Assembly: GCA_005778115.1 (NCBI GenBank)
Contig: SXKJ01000408.1
Coordinates: 1-37,704, forward strand
Length of the DNA stretch: 37,704 nt
Direction of reading: 5' to 3'
Source of the DNA: Planctomyces sp.
Lineage (GTDB): Bacteria; Planctomycetota; Planctomycetia; Planctomycetales; Planctomycetaceae
Part shown: in pieces, positions 8,874 through 16,051 of the stretch
How the letters are laid out: each line of letters opens with the position of its first letter
Numbering within the stretch: the stretch's first letter is position 1
Translations under genes and position numbers: made by a program
Notes under the pieces: model-generated
What the model was told of the DNA's origin: nothing
What the model saw: only the letters and a program-made list of their open reading frames with translations
Databases searched by the model: none

Positions 8874-9611
8874 TCACGACACACGAAATGGCCACGCCTC
8901 ACCCAACGCCTCGCGTTGAATGGCGGTCAGCCGGATGATGCTCTGCTCGGCGAGGGCCAGTTGAGTATCCAGCAACCGACGATTGAACGGAGTCCCTTCG
9001 GCCGTCCCTTGGACTTCAACGAACTCCCCCTGGCCGGTCATGACGACATTCATATCGACCTCGGCGTCTTTGTCTTCGACGTAATCAAGATCCGCGACCA
9101 CCTGGCCGCCAACGATTCCAACACTGATGGCCGCGATGCTGCTCTTCAAGACAGGACGATCGGTCGGCAGCAAGGACTTGATCGCCGCCAGCGAATCGAC
9201 CAGCGCGATGAAACCGCCGGTGATGCTCAATGTGCGCGTGCCGCCGTCTGCTTCGAGCACATCGCAATCGACCGTCACCATTCGCGGGCCCAACGCGGCG
9301 AGATCGACCACCGCTCGCAAGCTGCGGCCGATGAGCCGTTGAATCTCGTTGGTGCGGCCGTCGATCTTGGATCGCTCACGCTGCTTGCGCGGCGCGGTGC
9401 TGGCCGGGAGCATGTTGTATTCGGCCGTGACCCAGCCGTTGGGATTCGCTTCGCGTTTCATCCACGGCGGCAGATCGTTGTCGATGCTGGCCGTGCAGAG
9501 CACCGTCGTGCGGCCCGCTTTGATCAGTACGCTGCCGGGAACGGCCCCGGTGAAGTGTCGTTGGACAGTGATCGGACGCAGTTCGTCAATTTGTCGGCCA
9601 TCGTGCCGCAT
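8874..9611 (-). CDS. rph: Ribonuclease PH
   Basis: RNase PH trims the 3' end of tRNA precursors by phosphorolysis and forms a hexameric ring in the cytoplasm. The product is 245 residues, normal for the family, and collinear with it: [13 protein letters not shown] at the N-terminus, [37 protein letters not shown], the phosphate-binding segment [15 protein letters not shown], and [20 protein letters not shown] near the C-terminus. The start is taken at 9611 because GGAG lies six bases upstream. ATGs at 9623 and further upstream lack such a site, and the 9755 reading runs into repeat DNA. It is transcribed toward the esterase, with the 209-bp palindrome between them. Confidence 0.96.
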   Translation of the reverse strand: MRHDGRQIDELRPITVQRHFTGAVPGSVLIKAGRTTVLCTASIDNDLPPWMKREANPNGWVTAEYNMLPASTAPRKQRERSKIDGRTNEIQRLIGRSLRAVVDLAALGPRMVTVDCDVLEADGGTRTLSITGGFIALVDSLAAIKSLLPTDRPVLKSSIAAISVGIVGGQVVADLDYVEDKDAEVDMNVVMTGQGEFVEVQGTAEGTPFNRRLLDTQLALAEQSIIRLTAIQREALGEAWPFRVS

Positions 9612-9727
9612 GAAGGGCTCCATGTGTTGAGGTTCGTGTGATTGGCGGCACAGCGTAGCAATCCACGGGAAAGAGTCACCTCTGTGCAGCGGACGTTTGA
9701 AAACTTGGCGTGGGACGAAGATTTTAC

Positions 9728-9872
9728 GGCCACGGATGAAACACAGATGAAACACGGATTTGCGAAGGCCGTTCGGAAAGAGATGAGATGGTTTTCGTCG
9801 CTCTGCTCTCGCTTGTTTGGCTTTGCTTGATCCGTGTTCTCTCCGTGTTCTCTCCGTGTTTCATCCGTGGCC
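9728..9872. repeat. Inverted repeat of the CCACGGATGAAACAC type in the rph/permease intergenic gap
   Basis: The left arm (about 9728-9759, GGCCACGGATGAAACAC) pairs with the right arm (about 9829-9872, GTGTTTCATCCGTGGCC). The right arm also holds three 11-bp tandem copies of TCCGTGTTCTC or close variants. Nothing else gene-like is seen in the 311-bp gap 9612-9922, which must carry both divergent promoters. Confidence 0.75.
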
Positions 9873-9922
9873 CGAATCTCTTGGGTTGCGGGCACCGCCT
9901 GCGTTCGCGATATGCTCCCGCC

Positions 9923-10699
9923 ATGAATCGAATCGTGAAATCCGCGCTACCGCCGGCTGTATTGTTCGTGCTCGTGATTGCCACATGGCATTTCGCAGTG
10001 GTTGGGTTCGGCATCAAAGCCTACCTGGTACCGAAGCCGGCCGGCGTCTGGAACGCGGCGGTTGATAGCCGTGGCGAACTGCTGTTCGCGATCCGACTGA
10101 CAGCCACGGCCGCTCTGTGTGGCTTCGTCAGCAGCTTGCTGATCGGCTCGTTGACCGCTTGCGTGTTCTCTCAATCGCGAGTCATTCGGAGTAGCTGTTA
10201 TCCCTACGCGATCTTTCTGCAAACGGTCCCGATCGTCGCAGTCGCGCCGATCATCGTTGTCTGGTTCGGAGCCGGATTTCACAGCGTCGTGCTGGTCTCG
10301 TTCATGATCAGCCTGTTTCCGATCGTCACGAACGGGACCAGCGGGATGCTGGCGGTCGATCCCGATTTGCTCGACCTGTTTCGGCTGTACCGAGCCACTC
10401 GCTGGCAAGTGCTGTGGAAGCTGCGACTGCCGTACTCGGTGCCGTTCCTGGTCGCGGGAGCTCGCACATCGAGCGGCATGGCGGTCGTTGGCGCGATCGT
10501 CGGCGAGTTCTTCGCCGGCAACTTGGCCGAACGTCACGGACTCGGCTACATGATCTTGCAGGGGACACAATTCAGCACCGCAAAACTCTTCGCCGCCGTG
10601 ATCGCCTCGACGCTGTTGGGTATCACGATCTTCGGAGCCTCTACGCTGATTGGCTCGACAGTGCTCAGCCGCTGGTCCGATCCGAAGGGCACTACGTAG
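9923..10699 (+). CDS. ABC transporter permease, SsuC/TauC/ThiX type
   Basis: 258 residues, the usual size of permeases in the nitrate/sulfonate/taurine/pyrimidine-precursor importer group (BPD_transp_1 fold). About six hydrophobic segments are visible, starting with residues 8-28. The cytoplasmic coupling loop is present at about residues 150-190 (DLFRLYRATRWQVLWKLRLP), followed by a typical SGMAVVGAIVGEFFAG segment and GLGYMILQGTQ. The start at 9923 (MNRIVKS) fits the family; an upstream start at 9788 would add repeat-encoded residues. There is no good ribosome site. No ATPase or binding-protein gene adjoins it, so it is an orphan and the substrate cannot be told. Its TAG stop is formed by the first bases of a palindromic repeat. 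Confidence 0.9.
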   Translation: MNRIVKSALPPAVLFVLVIATWHFAVVGFGIKAYLVPKPAGVWNAAVDSRGELLFAIRLTATAALCGFVSSLLIGSLTACVFSQSRVIRSSCYPYAIFLQTVPIVAVAPIIVVWFGAGFHSVVLVSFMISLFPIVTNGTSGMLAVDPDLLDLFRLYRATRWQVLWKLRLPYSVPFLVAGARTSSGMAVVGAIVGEFFAGNLAERHGLGYMILQGTQFSTAKLFAAVIASTLLGITIFGASTLIGSTVLSRWSDPKGTT

Positions 10700-10781
10700 C
10701 CGTCATCGCTCCGCGTGACGAACCGAATGAGAGTCGATGCTCGATACCAGTTTGGCTCGTCACGCGGAGCGATGACGGCTA
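10697..10781. repeat. Palindrome, type AGCCGTCATCGCTCCGCGTGA (copy 1)
   Basis: 28-bp arms at 10697-10724 and 10754-10781 with one mismatch. It begins on the permease stop codon and ends 10 bp before the stop of the convergent sigma-factor gene. A second copy is at 17348-17439. There is no U-tract, so it is not a classical terminator, but its position between convergent genes would suit transcript-end protection. Confidence 0.9.
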
Positions 10782-10791
10782 GGTATCGGAC

Positions 10792-11553
10792 TCATTCCGG
10801 AAGATACCCTTCGACGTACTTCATCAAGTCGAGGCAATTCAGTTCGTCCCTGATGCCATCGAGTGTCGGTTCAATGAGCGTGCGGGCGACCTCTTGAATG
10901 ATGTGATCAGCAAATCGTTTGCGAGCTCGGCTGAGTTGCTTGCGGTACGCTTCCGGCGTGAGTGTCTGGCCGGACATCTCAGAAACCATCTTGGCCAGCG
11001 TTGGTGAATCGGCACTCTCATACTGAGCCGAGACTCGCAGCACCGTGCAAAACAAATTGTTGGTCGTCCGCTGCTGATACTTGTCGAGCGCCTTCCAAGC
11101 CGCCTTCAAAATGCACTTCCGCCAGTCGCTGGTCCATTCCAACTGCGAGTGCTCGGAGACCGGCATGTGCTCCAGCGTCTCGATCGGCAGCGGCACCTGG
11201 TTGCGTCGGCAGAGCCATTGCATCGCCGCGTTCCGTACGATCGTGATCAGGTAGTAGCGGAACTTCCCCTTGTTCGAGTCGGCCGTGTGAAAGCCCTTCT
11301 GGATCATCCGCAGCATGAATTCCTGCTCGACTTCCTCAGCGTCGTTCGGATCGTGAATTAGCGTGGCGATGTATTTGCGAATGGCTCGGCCGTAGCGCTT
11401 CACAAACAACGTCGGATTGTTGACCGCCGTCCAGCGCGTCGAAATGCGGTTGAGCCACATCCGCTCTCCCGTCTGCGAGTACGACGACTCAATCTGACTG
11501 CTGTCGGACGAAGGATTCGAGTCGCTCGGTTTTGAATCAGCTTCAGAAGCCAT
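10792..11553 (-). CDS. ECF-type sigma-70 family RNA polymerase sigma factor
   Basis: 253 residues from the ATG at 11553 (GAAGG eight bases upstream). A longer reading from 11631 would translate the 21-bp-arm palindrome, so it is rejected. Sigma region 2 is visible at about residues 65-105 (DPNDAEEVEQEFMLRMI). Region 4 is near residues 200-225, where TPEAYRKQLSRARKRFADHI gives the recognition helix. The first 35 residues are Ser/Asp-rich and probably disordered. It would direct RNA polymerase to a specific regulon. It points away from the ECF gene at 11927. No anti-sigma gene is adjacent, which is common for planctomycete ECF groups. Confidence 0.85.
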   Translation of the reverse strand: MASEADSKPSDSNPSSDSSQIESSYSQTGERMWLNRISTRWTAVNNPTLFVKRYGRAIRKYIATLIHDPNDAEEVEQEFMLRMIQKGFHTADSNKGKFRYYLITIVRNAAMQWLCRRNQVPLPIETLEHMPVSEHSQLEWTSDWRKCILKAAWKALDKYQQRTTNNLFCTVLRVSAQYESADSPTLAKMVSEMSGQTLTPEAYRKQLSRARKRFADHIIQEVARTLIEPTLDGIRDELNCLDLMKYVEGYLPE

Positions 11554-11571
11554 CACGAGTGCCTTCGTCGC

Positions 11572-11629
11572 GGGGCAGGTTTTCCACCTGCCAGTATTAT
11601 TTGGTTCGGGCAGGTGGAAAACCTGCCCC
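11572..11629. repeat. Perfect 21-bp inverted repeat upstream of the minus-strand sigma factor
   Basis: Arms at 11572-11592 and 11609-11629 (core GGCAGGTTTTCCACCTGCC, itself partly palindromic) are perfectly complementary with a 16-nt loop. It ends 19 bp upstream of the sigma-factor start codon. Confidence 0.92.
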
Positions 11630-11735
11630 ACGAAATGCGGCGTCAGCGTATCTCAAGGACGCGTTGCCGAACACCATTGCCGATGGTTGCGCCACGGCTG
11701 GCTAGAAGTTCGATTTGAGTTGAGTTTGCTGGCAT

Positions 11736-11826
11736 GGGTGGCACGTCCCTGACCATTGGGAAGGGCGTGGTTTTCGGTGTCGATCGCGATTCCCACGTCC
11801 TTCCCGATGGTCAGAGCGTGCCACCC
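11736..11826. repeat. Palindrome, type GGGTGGCACG ... TGACCAT ... GGGAAGG
   Basis: Arms of about 35 bases at 11736-11770 and 11793-11826 with a few mismatches (TCCC/CTC and GGCG/GACG). It fills the middle of the 373-bp gap between the two divergent sigma genes. Apart from this and the perfect repeat at 11572-11629 I see no gene in that gap. Confidence 0.88.
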
Positions 11827-11926
11827 AGATTCACAACTCTCCCTGTGGCGATGAGCCTGAACCGGCATCTGGTGTTTCTGCGCCAGTCGGTTCGATAAGC
11901 TGCCGGCCTTCCCCAAGGCTGCCGCG

Positions 11927-12499
11927 ATGTCGATGACGCCATTGGAATCTGCTTTGCCGCTCGAACGCTATCGGCGTTACTTGAGCGTCCTGGCGCACGC
12001 TCAACTCGATCCGCGTTGGCGGGCAAAGGTGGATCTGTCGGGGGTGATCCAGCAGACGTTGCTGGAGGCTCATCAAGCAGCGAACCAATTGCGAGCGTGT
12101 GACGACGGCCAACGGCTCGCGTGGCTGCGGCGGATCCTGGCGAACAATCTCACCGATGAACTTCGCAAGTGGACGACCGAAGCTCGCGACGCTCGGCGGG
12201 AGGTATCGTTGGAGCAACGCCTGGCCGAATCATCACAAAGGCTGTCGGCCTGGTTAGCGGGAGACGATCCCTCTCCGAGCACGACGATTCAGCAGGAAGA
12301 GCAGACGCTAAAAATCGTGGCGGCTTTGGATCGGCTGCCGGAGGCTCAGCGTGAAGCGTTGATGCTGCAGCATTGGCACGGCTGGTCGCTGGCTCAGATT
12401 GCCGAGCACATGCAGCGTACTCCGGCCGCCGTGGCCGGGTTGTTAAAGCGCGGGCTGCAACAGTTGCGCGAGCAGATGAATCAGGAGTCGCCCGGATGA
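11927..12499 (+). CDS. ECF sigma factor paired with a Ser/Thr kinase gene
   Basis: 190 residues. Region 2 covers about residues 25-90 (VDLSGVIQQTLLEAHQAANQ, then LAWLRRILANNLTDELRKW). Region 4 covers about 130-185 (ALDRLPEAQREALMLQHWHG, then SLAQIAEHMQRTPAAVAGLL, a clear helix-turn-helix). It resembles planctomycete ECF groups whose genes sit beside protein kinases. Its TGA overlaps the kinase ATG by four bases (ATGA at 12496-12499), so translation is probably coupled and the pair should act together, with the membrane kinase sensing and the sigma factor redirecting transcription. That link is inference from gene order. The start ATG at 11927 has only a weak upstream site. Confidence 0.88.
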   Translation: MSMTPLESALPLERYRRYLSVLAHAQLDPRWRAKVDLSGVIQQTLLEAHQAANQLRACDDGQRLAWLRRILANNLTDELRKWTTEARDARREVSLEQRLAESSQRLSAWLAGDDPSPSTTIQQEEQTLKIVAALDRLPEAQREALMLQHWHGWSLAQIAEHMQRTPAAVAGLLKRGLQQLREQMNQESPG

Positions 12500-13116
12500 G
12501 TGCCACGTTGCCCTCAGCAACGAACGATTCAGCCGCCGATCGCGAAGGGCGTGTCGATGCGGCGATCGCGGAGTTTCTACTGGCGACAGAATCAGCTCAC
12601 GCTCCGCCGCTGTTGGAGTTTCTCGCTCAGCACGCCGACATCGCCGAGGAGTTGCGTGAGTTCTTGGAGGATCATTCCGCCTTTCGGCAGGCCTCGGCTT
12701 CGATGCGGGGCACCTTGGCGACCAATCGGATTCGCCCGCGTGTGTCGCTGCCGATGGAGACTCTGCCGCGACTGCTGGGCGAATACGAATTGCTGCGCGA
12801 GATCGGCCGCGGCGGTATGGGAACCGTGTATGCCGCTCGGCGAATGAGCGACTCGGCCTCGGTAGCGATCAAGGTGCTGCATCCGTGGCTGGCCGGGGAT
12901 GTGAACTCGTTGCAGCGGTTTGAGCGTGAGGCTCAAGCGGCGATGAGCTTGCGGCATCCACACATCCTTCCGGTCATCAACGCTCAGATGACTGGCGGCA
13001 CTCCGTTTCTGGTGATGGAGTTGATCGAGGGTGAGTCGCTGGATCGACGACTTTCGCGGTCGATGCCTGGCGTCAAACAACTCCTTGGCGAGCGGGGCAG
13101 CGTCAGCCCCCGGTAA
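12496..13116 (+). CDS. Ser/Thr protein kinase, N-lobe fragment (gene split by palindromic insert)
   Basis: It starts at 12496 with AGGAG upstream, overlapping the sigma factor stop. Residues 1-95 form a helical leader (EFLAQHADIAEELREFLEDH) that often precedes planctomycete kinase domains. The N-lobe follows: glycine loop REIGRGGMGTVYAARR (about 101-116), Lys126 in VAIKVL, a helix-C glutamate in FEREAQAAM, and hinge VMELIEGESLDRRL. About residue 190 the sequence changes to SMPGVKQLLGERGSVSPR and stops at 13114-13116 inside repeat DNA. Catalytic loop, DFG and C-lobe are missing from this ORF but present in the next one, in another frame. As it stands this piece cannot be an active kinase. Confidence 0.85.
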   Translation: MSATLPSATNDSAADREGRVDAAIAEFLLATESAHAPPLLEFLAQHADIAEELREFLEDHSAFRQASASMRGTLATNRIRPRVSLPMETLPRLLGEYELLREIGRGGMGTVYAARRMSDSASVAIKVLHPWLAGDVNSLQRFEREAQAAMSLRHPHILPVINAQMTGGTPFLVMELIEGESLDRRLSRSMPGVKQLLGERGSVSPR

Positions 13117-13204
13117 ATACCGTGAGCGGAATGGCGCTAGCCACCGGTCAGTCGGTATCGGTGTCTTCTGGCGAAAGACCGGCGGCTAGCGCCTTGCCGC
13201 TCAC
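13068..13204 (+). mobile_element. Palindromic REP/MITE-like element inserted in the kinase gene
   Basis: It contains a 28-bp inverted repeat (13122-13149 with 13177-13204; core GGCGCTAGCC, four mismatches). Just before it is one arm (about 13087-13113) of the GCGAGCGGGGCGGCGTCAGC palindrome found whole at 15273, 19273 and 33044. TGCC occurs at both ends (13064-13067 and 13195-13198). Removing the 131 bases between them joins SMP to LTEFRDLARRL and restores one kinase frame. A 125-base excision giving SMPLPLTEF also works, so the exact ends are uncertain. It codes no protein and depends on outside enzymes if mobile. Confidence 0.75.
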
Positions 13205-15263
13205 CGAGTTTCGCGATCTCGCTCGCCGATTGGCCGACGTCGCCGATGCTTTGCAGCACGCTCACGACCAGGGAGTAATCCATCGCGACGTGAAGCCGTC
13301 GAATCTGTTGCTGGCTCAGGACGGGCGGTTGTTGATCGGGGATTTCGGATTAGCTCTGCTCACTCAGCAGCCGAGTTTGACTCGCACGGGTGAGGCGGTT
13401 GGGTCGCCGACCTACATGTCACCGGAGCAAATCGCATCGCGCGAGGGTGCTCCGGTCGATCATCGGACAGACGTGCATTCTCTGGGAGCGACGTTGTACG
13501 AGCTCCTCACGGGGCGACCGCCGTTCGTGGCGGATTCGCGCGAGCGATTGCTGGCAAGCATCCAGCACGACGAACCGATCTCGCCACGCCGCTGGTGTGC
13601 GGACCTGCCGCGAGACTTGGAAACGCTCTGTTTGAAGACGCTCGAAAAGCAGCCGAGTCGTCGTTATGCGACGGCGAAAGAATTGGCGGCGGACCTACGA
13701 CGGTTTGCGAATGGCGAACGAATAATTGCTCGCGGCCCAATGGCGGCGACGCGGCTGGCAGGTTGGTTGAAGAGACGTGTTTTGGCTCGACCGCGAGCGG
13801 CGTTTATTTCGACTGTGGCGGTGCTGGCGTTGATCTTCCTCGGACTGGCAAGCGGAGTTCGTGAGTCCGCGGCGAAGTCGCAGCGGCAGCAGGCGATTGA
13901 TTCAGCACTGGTCGTGGCGTTGACCGGAGACCTCAAGGCGACCGAAGAGGCGATCGCGCGGGCCGAGCAAGTGGGAGTGTCAGCCGAGTGGCTCGAATTG
14001 CTGCGCGGGCGAGTGGCCTATCATCGCGGCGACTACTCGGCGGCGATTCAGCATTTGGAGTCCGCCGCGCAGACGACTCAACCAACGGTCGCGGTTTTGT
14101 CTCTGCAAGCCACCGCACAGCTCGCGGCTGGTTCTTGGGAGAACTATGAGACGCTGCTCGATCGAGCCGAGACGTTGGTACCGGTGACCGCCGAGGACTA
14201 CTTGTTTCGAGGAGAAGCGGAGATCTATTTCGATCCTCGACTCGCCGAGCGTTCGCTGACACACGCGGTTCGCAAACGTGACACGCCGCTCGCGCGGCTC
14301 ATCCGCGCGGAAGCCCGCGCGAATCTGGCTTTCGATTCGAGCGATCCGCCAACGGCCAAGGCTGCGCTGGTGGATGTGCTGATCGCCCGCGAATTGCTCC
14401 CCGATCATCCGGCCGCATTGTTGGAAAGTCTGAATGCTCATCTCGTCGCGGCTCGACTGGCTCTCGAGTCCGGACGCATGGCGGAGTATGTCGATGAACT
14501 CCGGGCGGCCGAGCGGGACTTTCAATCGCTCGAGCCGTTTCGGGAATTGCCGACGGTCATCCACAATCGCTCGCTGTTCCTGCTCGCGACGGATCGTGAG
14601 CAGATGTCCTTCGAGTTGCTCAGCGGCGCGACGACACAGCATCACGACGCGCTGGTGGCGTATGACTACTCACTCGCGCTGTTTCGTCGAGACGACTCCG
14701 CGTCGGCGCTGCGGGTCTTGCAGGCTCGACTCGCCAATCGGAATCAGAGCAACGCCGCGCAATTTCTCACCGCTGATGAAGCCTTCCTGCGCGTGCTGCT
14801 GCTACGCGAAACCAGCGATTCCGTCACCGCTCGTGCGGCGTATGACGAACTGGCTCAGAGGTATCAAACGGGGCTGACCGCGTACTTTCATCCCAGCTTG
14901 CTGTTGCTCTTAGGAGAACCGGACAACGCGATGTCGGCCAGTCGCCGATTACGCTCGACCGGAACGCCTCCGCGAATGCGCGGAGCGTTCTATTCCCGCC
15001 TGCTGGCTTTCAATGCCGGCGAGATGTCGGAGGTCGAGTTGCTCGAATCGGTACGGGATTCACGCTGGGATCGGTGCGAAGCGCTGTTCTTCGCTGGCCT
15101 GCAGCAACTTGCTCGAGGAGACCGCGCGGCTGCGATTCGAGCAGTGTGTCGCGACCCGCTGCGCCGGATTCCTCTCGTGGGACTGGAGCCATGCGGTGCT
15201 GCATCGCTGGGAGACCGACCCGCAATGGCTAGCGTGGATTCCGTCAAATGCGCGCCGCCATGA
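13122..15263 (+). CDS. Ser/Thr protein kinase, C-lobe, membrane span and TPR-like region (rest of split gene, second frameshift at its end)
   Basis: The reading opens at a GTG inside the palindrome, with no ribosome site, so independent translation is doubtful. Real kinase sequence begins at about 13200: ADALQHAHDQGVIHRDVKPSNLL (HRD loop), IGDFGLALL (DFG), GSPTYMSPEQ (APE-equivalent) and DVHSLGATLYELLTGRPPF. A single membrane span follows (FISTVAVLALIFLGLASGV), then about 400 residues of TPR-like helical repeats, probably outside the cytoplasm. The last about 45 residues of this reading (AIRAVCRDPLRRI...) look wrong. The other frame from about 15132 gives RFEQCVATRCAGFLSWDWSH ... DPQWLAWIP and stops at 15267, a typical ending for such kinases. 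Omitting G15132 would restore it. With insert and shift repaired the protein would be about 880 residues. Probably a pseudogene. Confidence 0.82.
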   Translation: MSGMALATGQSVSVSSGERPAASALPLTEFRDLARRLADVADALQHAHDQGVIHRDVKPSNLLLAQDGRLLIGDFGLALLTQQPSLTRTGEAVGSPTYMSPEQIASREGAPVDHRTDVHSLGATLYELLTGRPPFVADSRERLLASIQHDEPISPRRWCADLPRDLETLCLKTLEKQPSRRYATAKELAADLRRFANGERIIARGPMAATRLAGWLKRRVLARPRAAFISTVAVLALIFLGLASGVRESAAKSQRQQAIDSALVVALTGDLKATEEAIARAEQVGVSAEWLELLRGRVAYHRGDYSAAIQHLESAAQTTQPTVAVLSLQATAQLAAGSWENYETLLDRAETLVPVTAEDYLFRGEAEIYFDPRLAERSLTHAVRKRDTPLARLIRAEARANLAFDSSDPPTAKAALVDVLIARELLPDHPAALLESLNAHLVAARLALESGRMAEYVDELRAAERDFQSLEPFRELPTVIHNRSLFLLATDREQMSFELLSGATTQHHDALVAYDYSLALFRRDDSASALRVLQARLANRNQSNAAQFLTADEAFLRVLLLRETSDSVTARAAYDELAQRYQTGLTAYFHPSLLLLLGEPDNAMSASRRLRSTGTPPRMRGAFYSRLLAFNAGEMSEVELLESVRDSRWDRCEALFFAGLQQLARGDRAAAIRAVCRDPLRRIPLVGLEPCGAASLGDRPAMASVDSVKCAPP

Positions 15264-15272
15264 TTGAGACAG

Positions 15273-15342
15273 GCGAGCGGGGCGGCGTCAGCCCCCCGGT
15301 CCTGCGGAGAATGCACCGGGGGGCTGACGCCGCCTCGCTCGC
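15273..15342. repeat. Palindrome, type GCGAGCGGGGCGGCGTCAGC (copy 1)
   Basis: 28-bp arms at 15273-15300 and 15315-15342 with one mismatch and a 14-nt loop. It lies between the convergent kinase and sugar-transferase genes. Whole copies also at 19273-19365 and 33044-33118, and one arm inside the kinase insert. Confidence 0.92.
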
Positions 15343-15370
15343 GTGACCGTTTCTCATTGGGCGTGTGACA

Positions 15371-15997
15371 TCACGCCGCGCGACGGGCCGATTGATCCAC
15401 GGGCTTCGAGAGGAATCGCTCTTCGCCCAGCAACACCACGCCGATCGTGCGGGCGATGATCCACACATCCAAAGCGAGCGACACGCGAGCGACGTAGTCG
15501 GCGTCGTAGACCCAACGCTCCGGCCAGGTCAGATGGATGTTGCCGTGGACCTGAGCCAATCCCGTCAGTCCCGGCCGCTCCAACAATCGGCAATGAGCGA
15601 GATCGGTGTACTCCGCCAGTTGTGTTGGCAGTGCGGGGCGCGGACCGACCAACGACATGTCCCCGTTGAAGATGTTCCACAACTGCGGCAACTCGTCGAG
15701 CTTGAACCGCCGCAGCCAGTAGCCAACCGCTGTGACCTCGTCCGTCTTGCCGAAGATCTCTTGATGAGACACCCGCAGCCGATCGGTCATCGTCCGAAAC
15801 TTGTAAGTGCGAAAGGTCGTGCCGCCTCGGCCAAGCCGCTCCTGCACGAAGAACACCGGCCCGCGAGACGTCAGCTTGATTAGCACCGCGATCGCCGCGA
15901 ACAACGGCGCGACGGACAACAGCACCGAGGCCGAGAGACACAGATCGAGCAAGCGTTTTCCGAATGCTCGGTAGGGTTGAGTGAGCCAGCGGTTCAT
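15371..15997 (-). CDS. Polyprenyl-phosphate sugar-phosphate transferase (bacterial sugar transferase)
   Basis: 208 residues from the ATG at 15997 (MNRWLTQPYRAFGKR). Enzymes of this family (PF02397; WbaP/PglC-like monotopic transferases) move a sugar phosphate from a nucleotide sugar to undecaprenyl phosphate, the first membrane step of exopolysaccharide or O-antigen synthesis. Visible signatures are KRLLDLCLSASVLLSVAPLF (re-entrant hydrophobic helix, residues about 13-32), GPVFFVQERLGRGGTTFRTYKFRTM, LRRFKLDELPQLWNI, and GDMSLVGPRPALP. The size fits the short PglC-like class without extra membrane spans. It is the last gene of a four-gene minus-strand set and starts 54 bases after the glycosyltransferase stop. 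The sugar cannot be told. Confidence 0.93.
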   Translation of the reverse strand: MNRWLTQPYRAFGKRLLDLCLSASVLLSVAPLFAAIAVLIKLTSRGPVFFVQERLGRGGTTFRTYKFRTMTDRLRVSHQEIFGKTDEVTAVGYWLRRFKLDELPQLWNIFNGDMSLVGPRPALPTQLAEYTDLAHCRLLERPGLTGLAQVHGNIHLTWPERWVYDADYVARVSLALDVWIIARTIGVVLLGEERFLSKPVDQSARRAA

Positions 15998-16051
15998 GAT
16001 TGGCCTACGACAAAGATGACACAAAACAAGCAGGCGGCGGGGCGAGTCCAA

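Noticed and set aside
11554..11631. Extended N-terminus of the minus-strand sigma factor starting at 11631
   Set aside because: The extra 26 residues are encoded by a perfect palindrome, and a better start with GAAGG upstream lies at 11553.
12496..15263. The two kinase pieces as two functional proteins
   Set aside because: The first lacks the catalytic loop and the second lacks the ATP-binding lobe. The second would start at a GTG inside a palindrome without a ribosome site.
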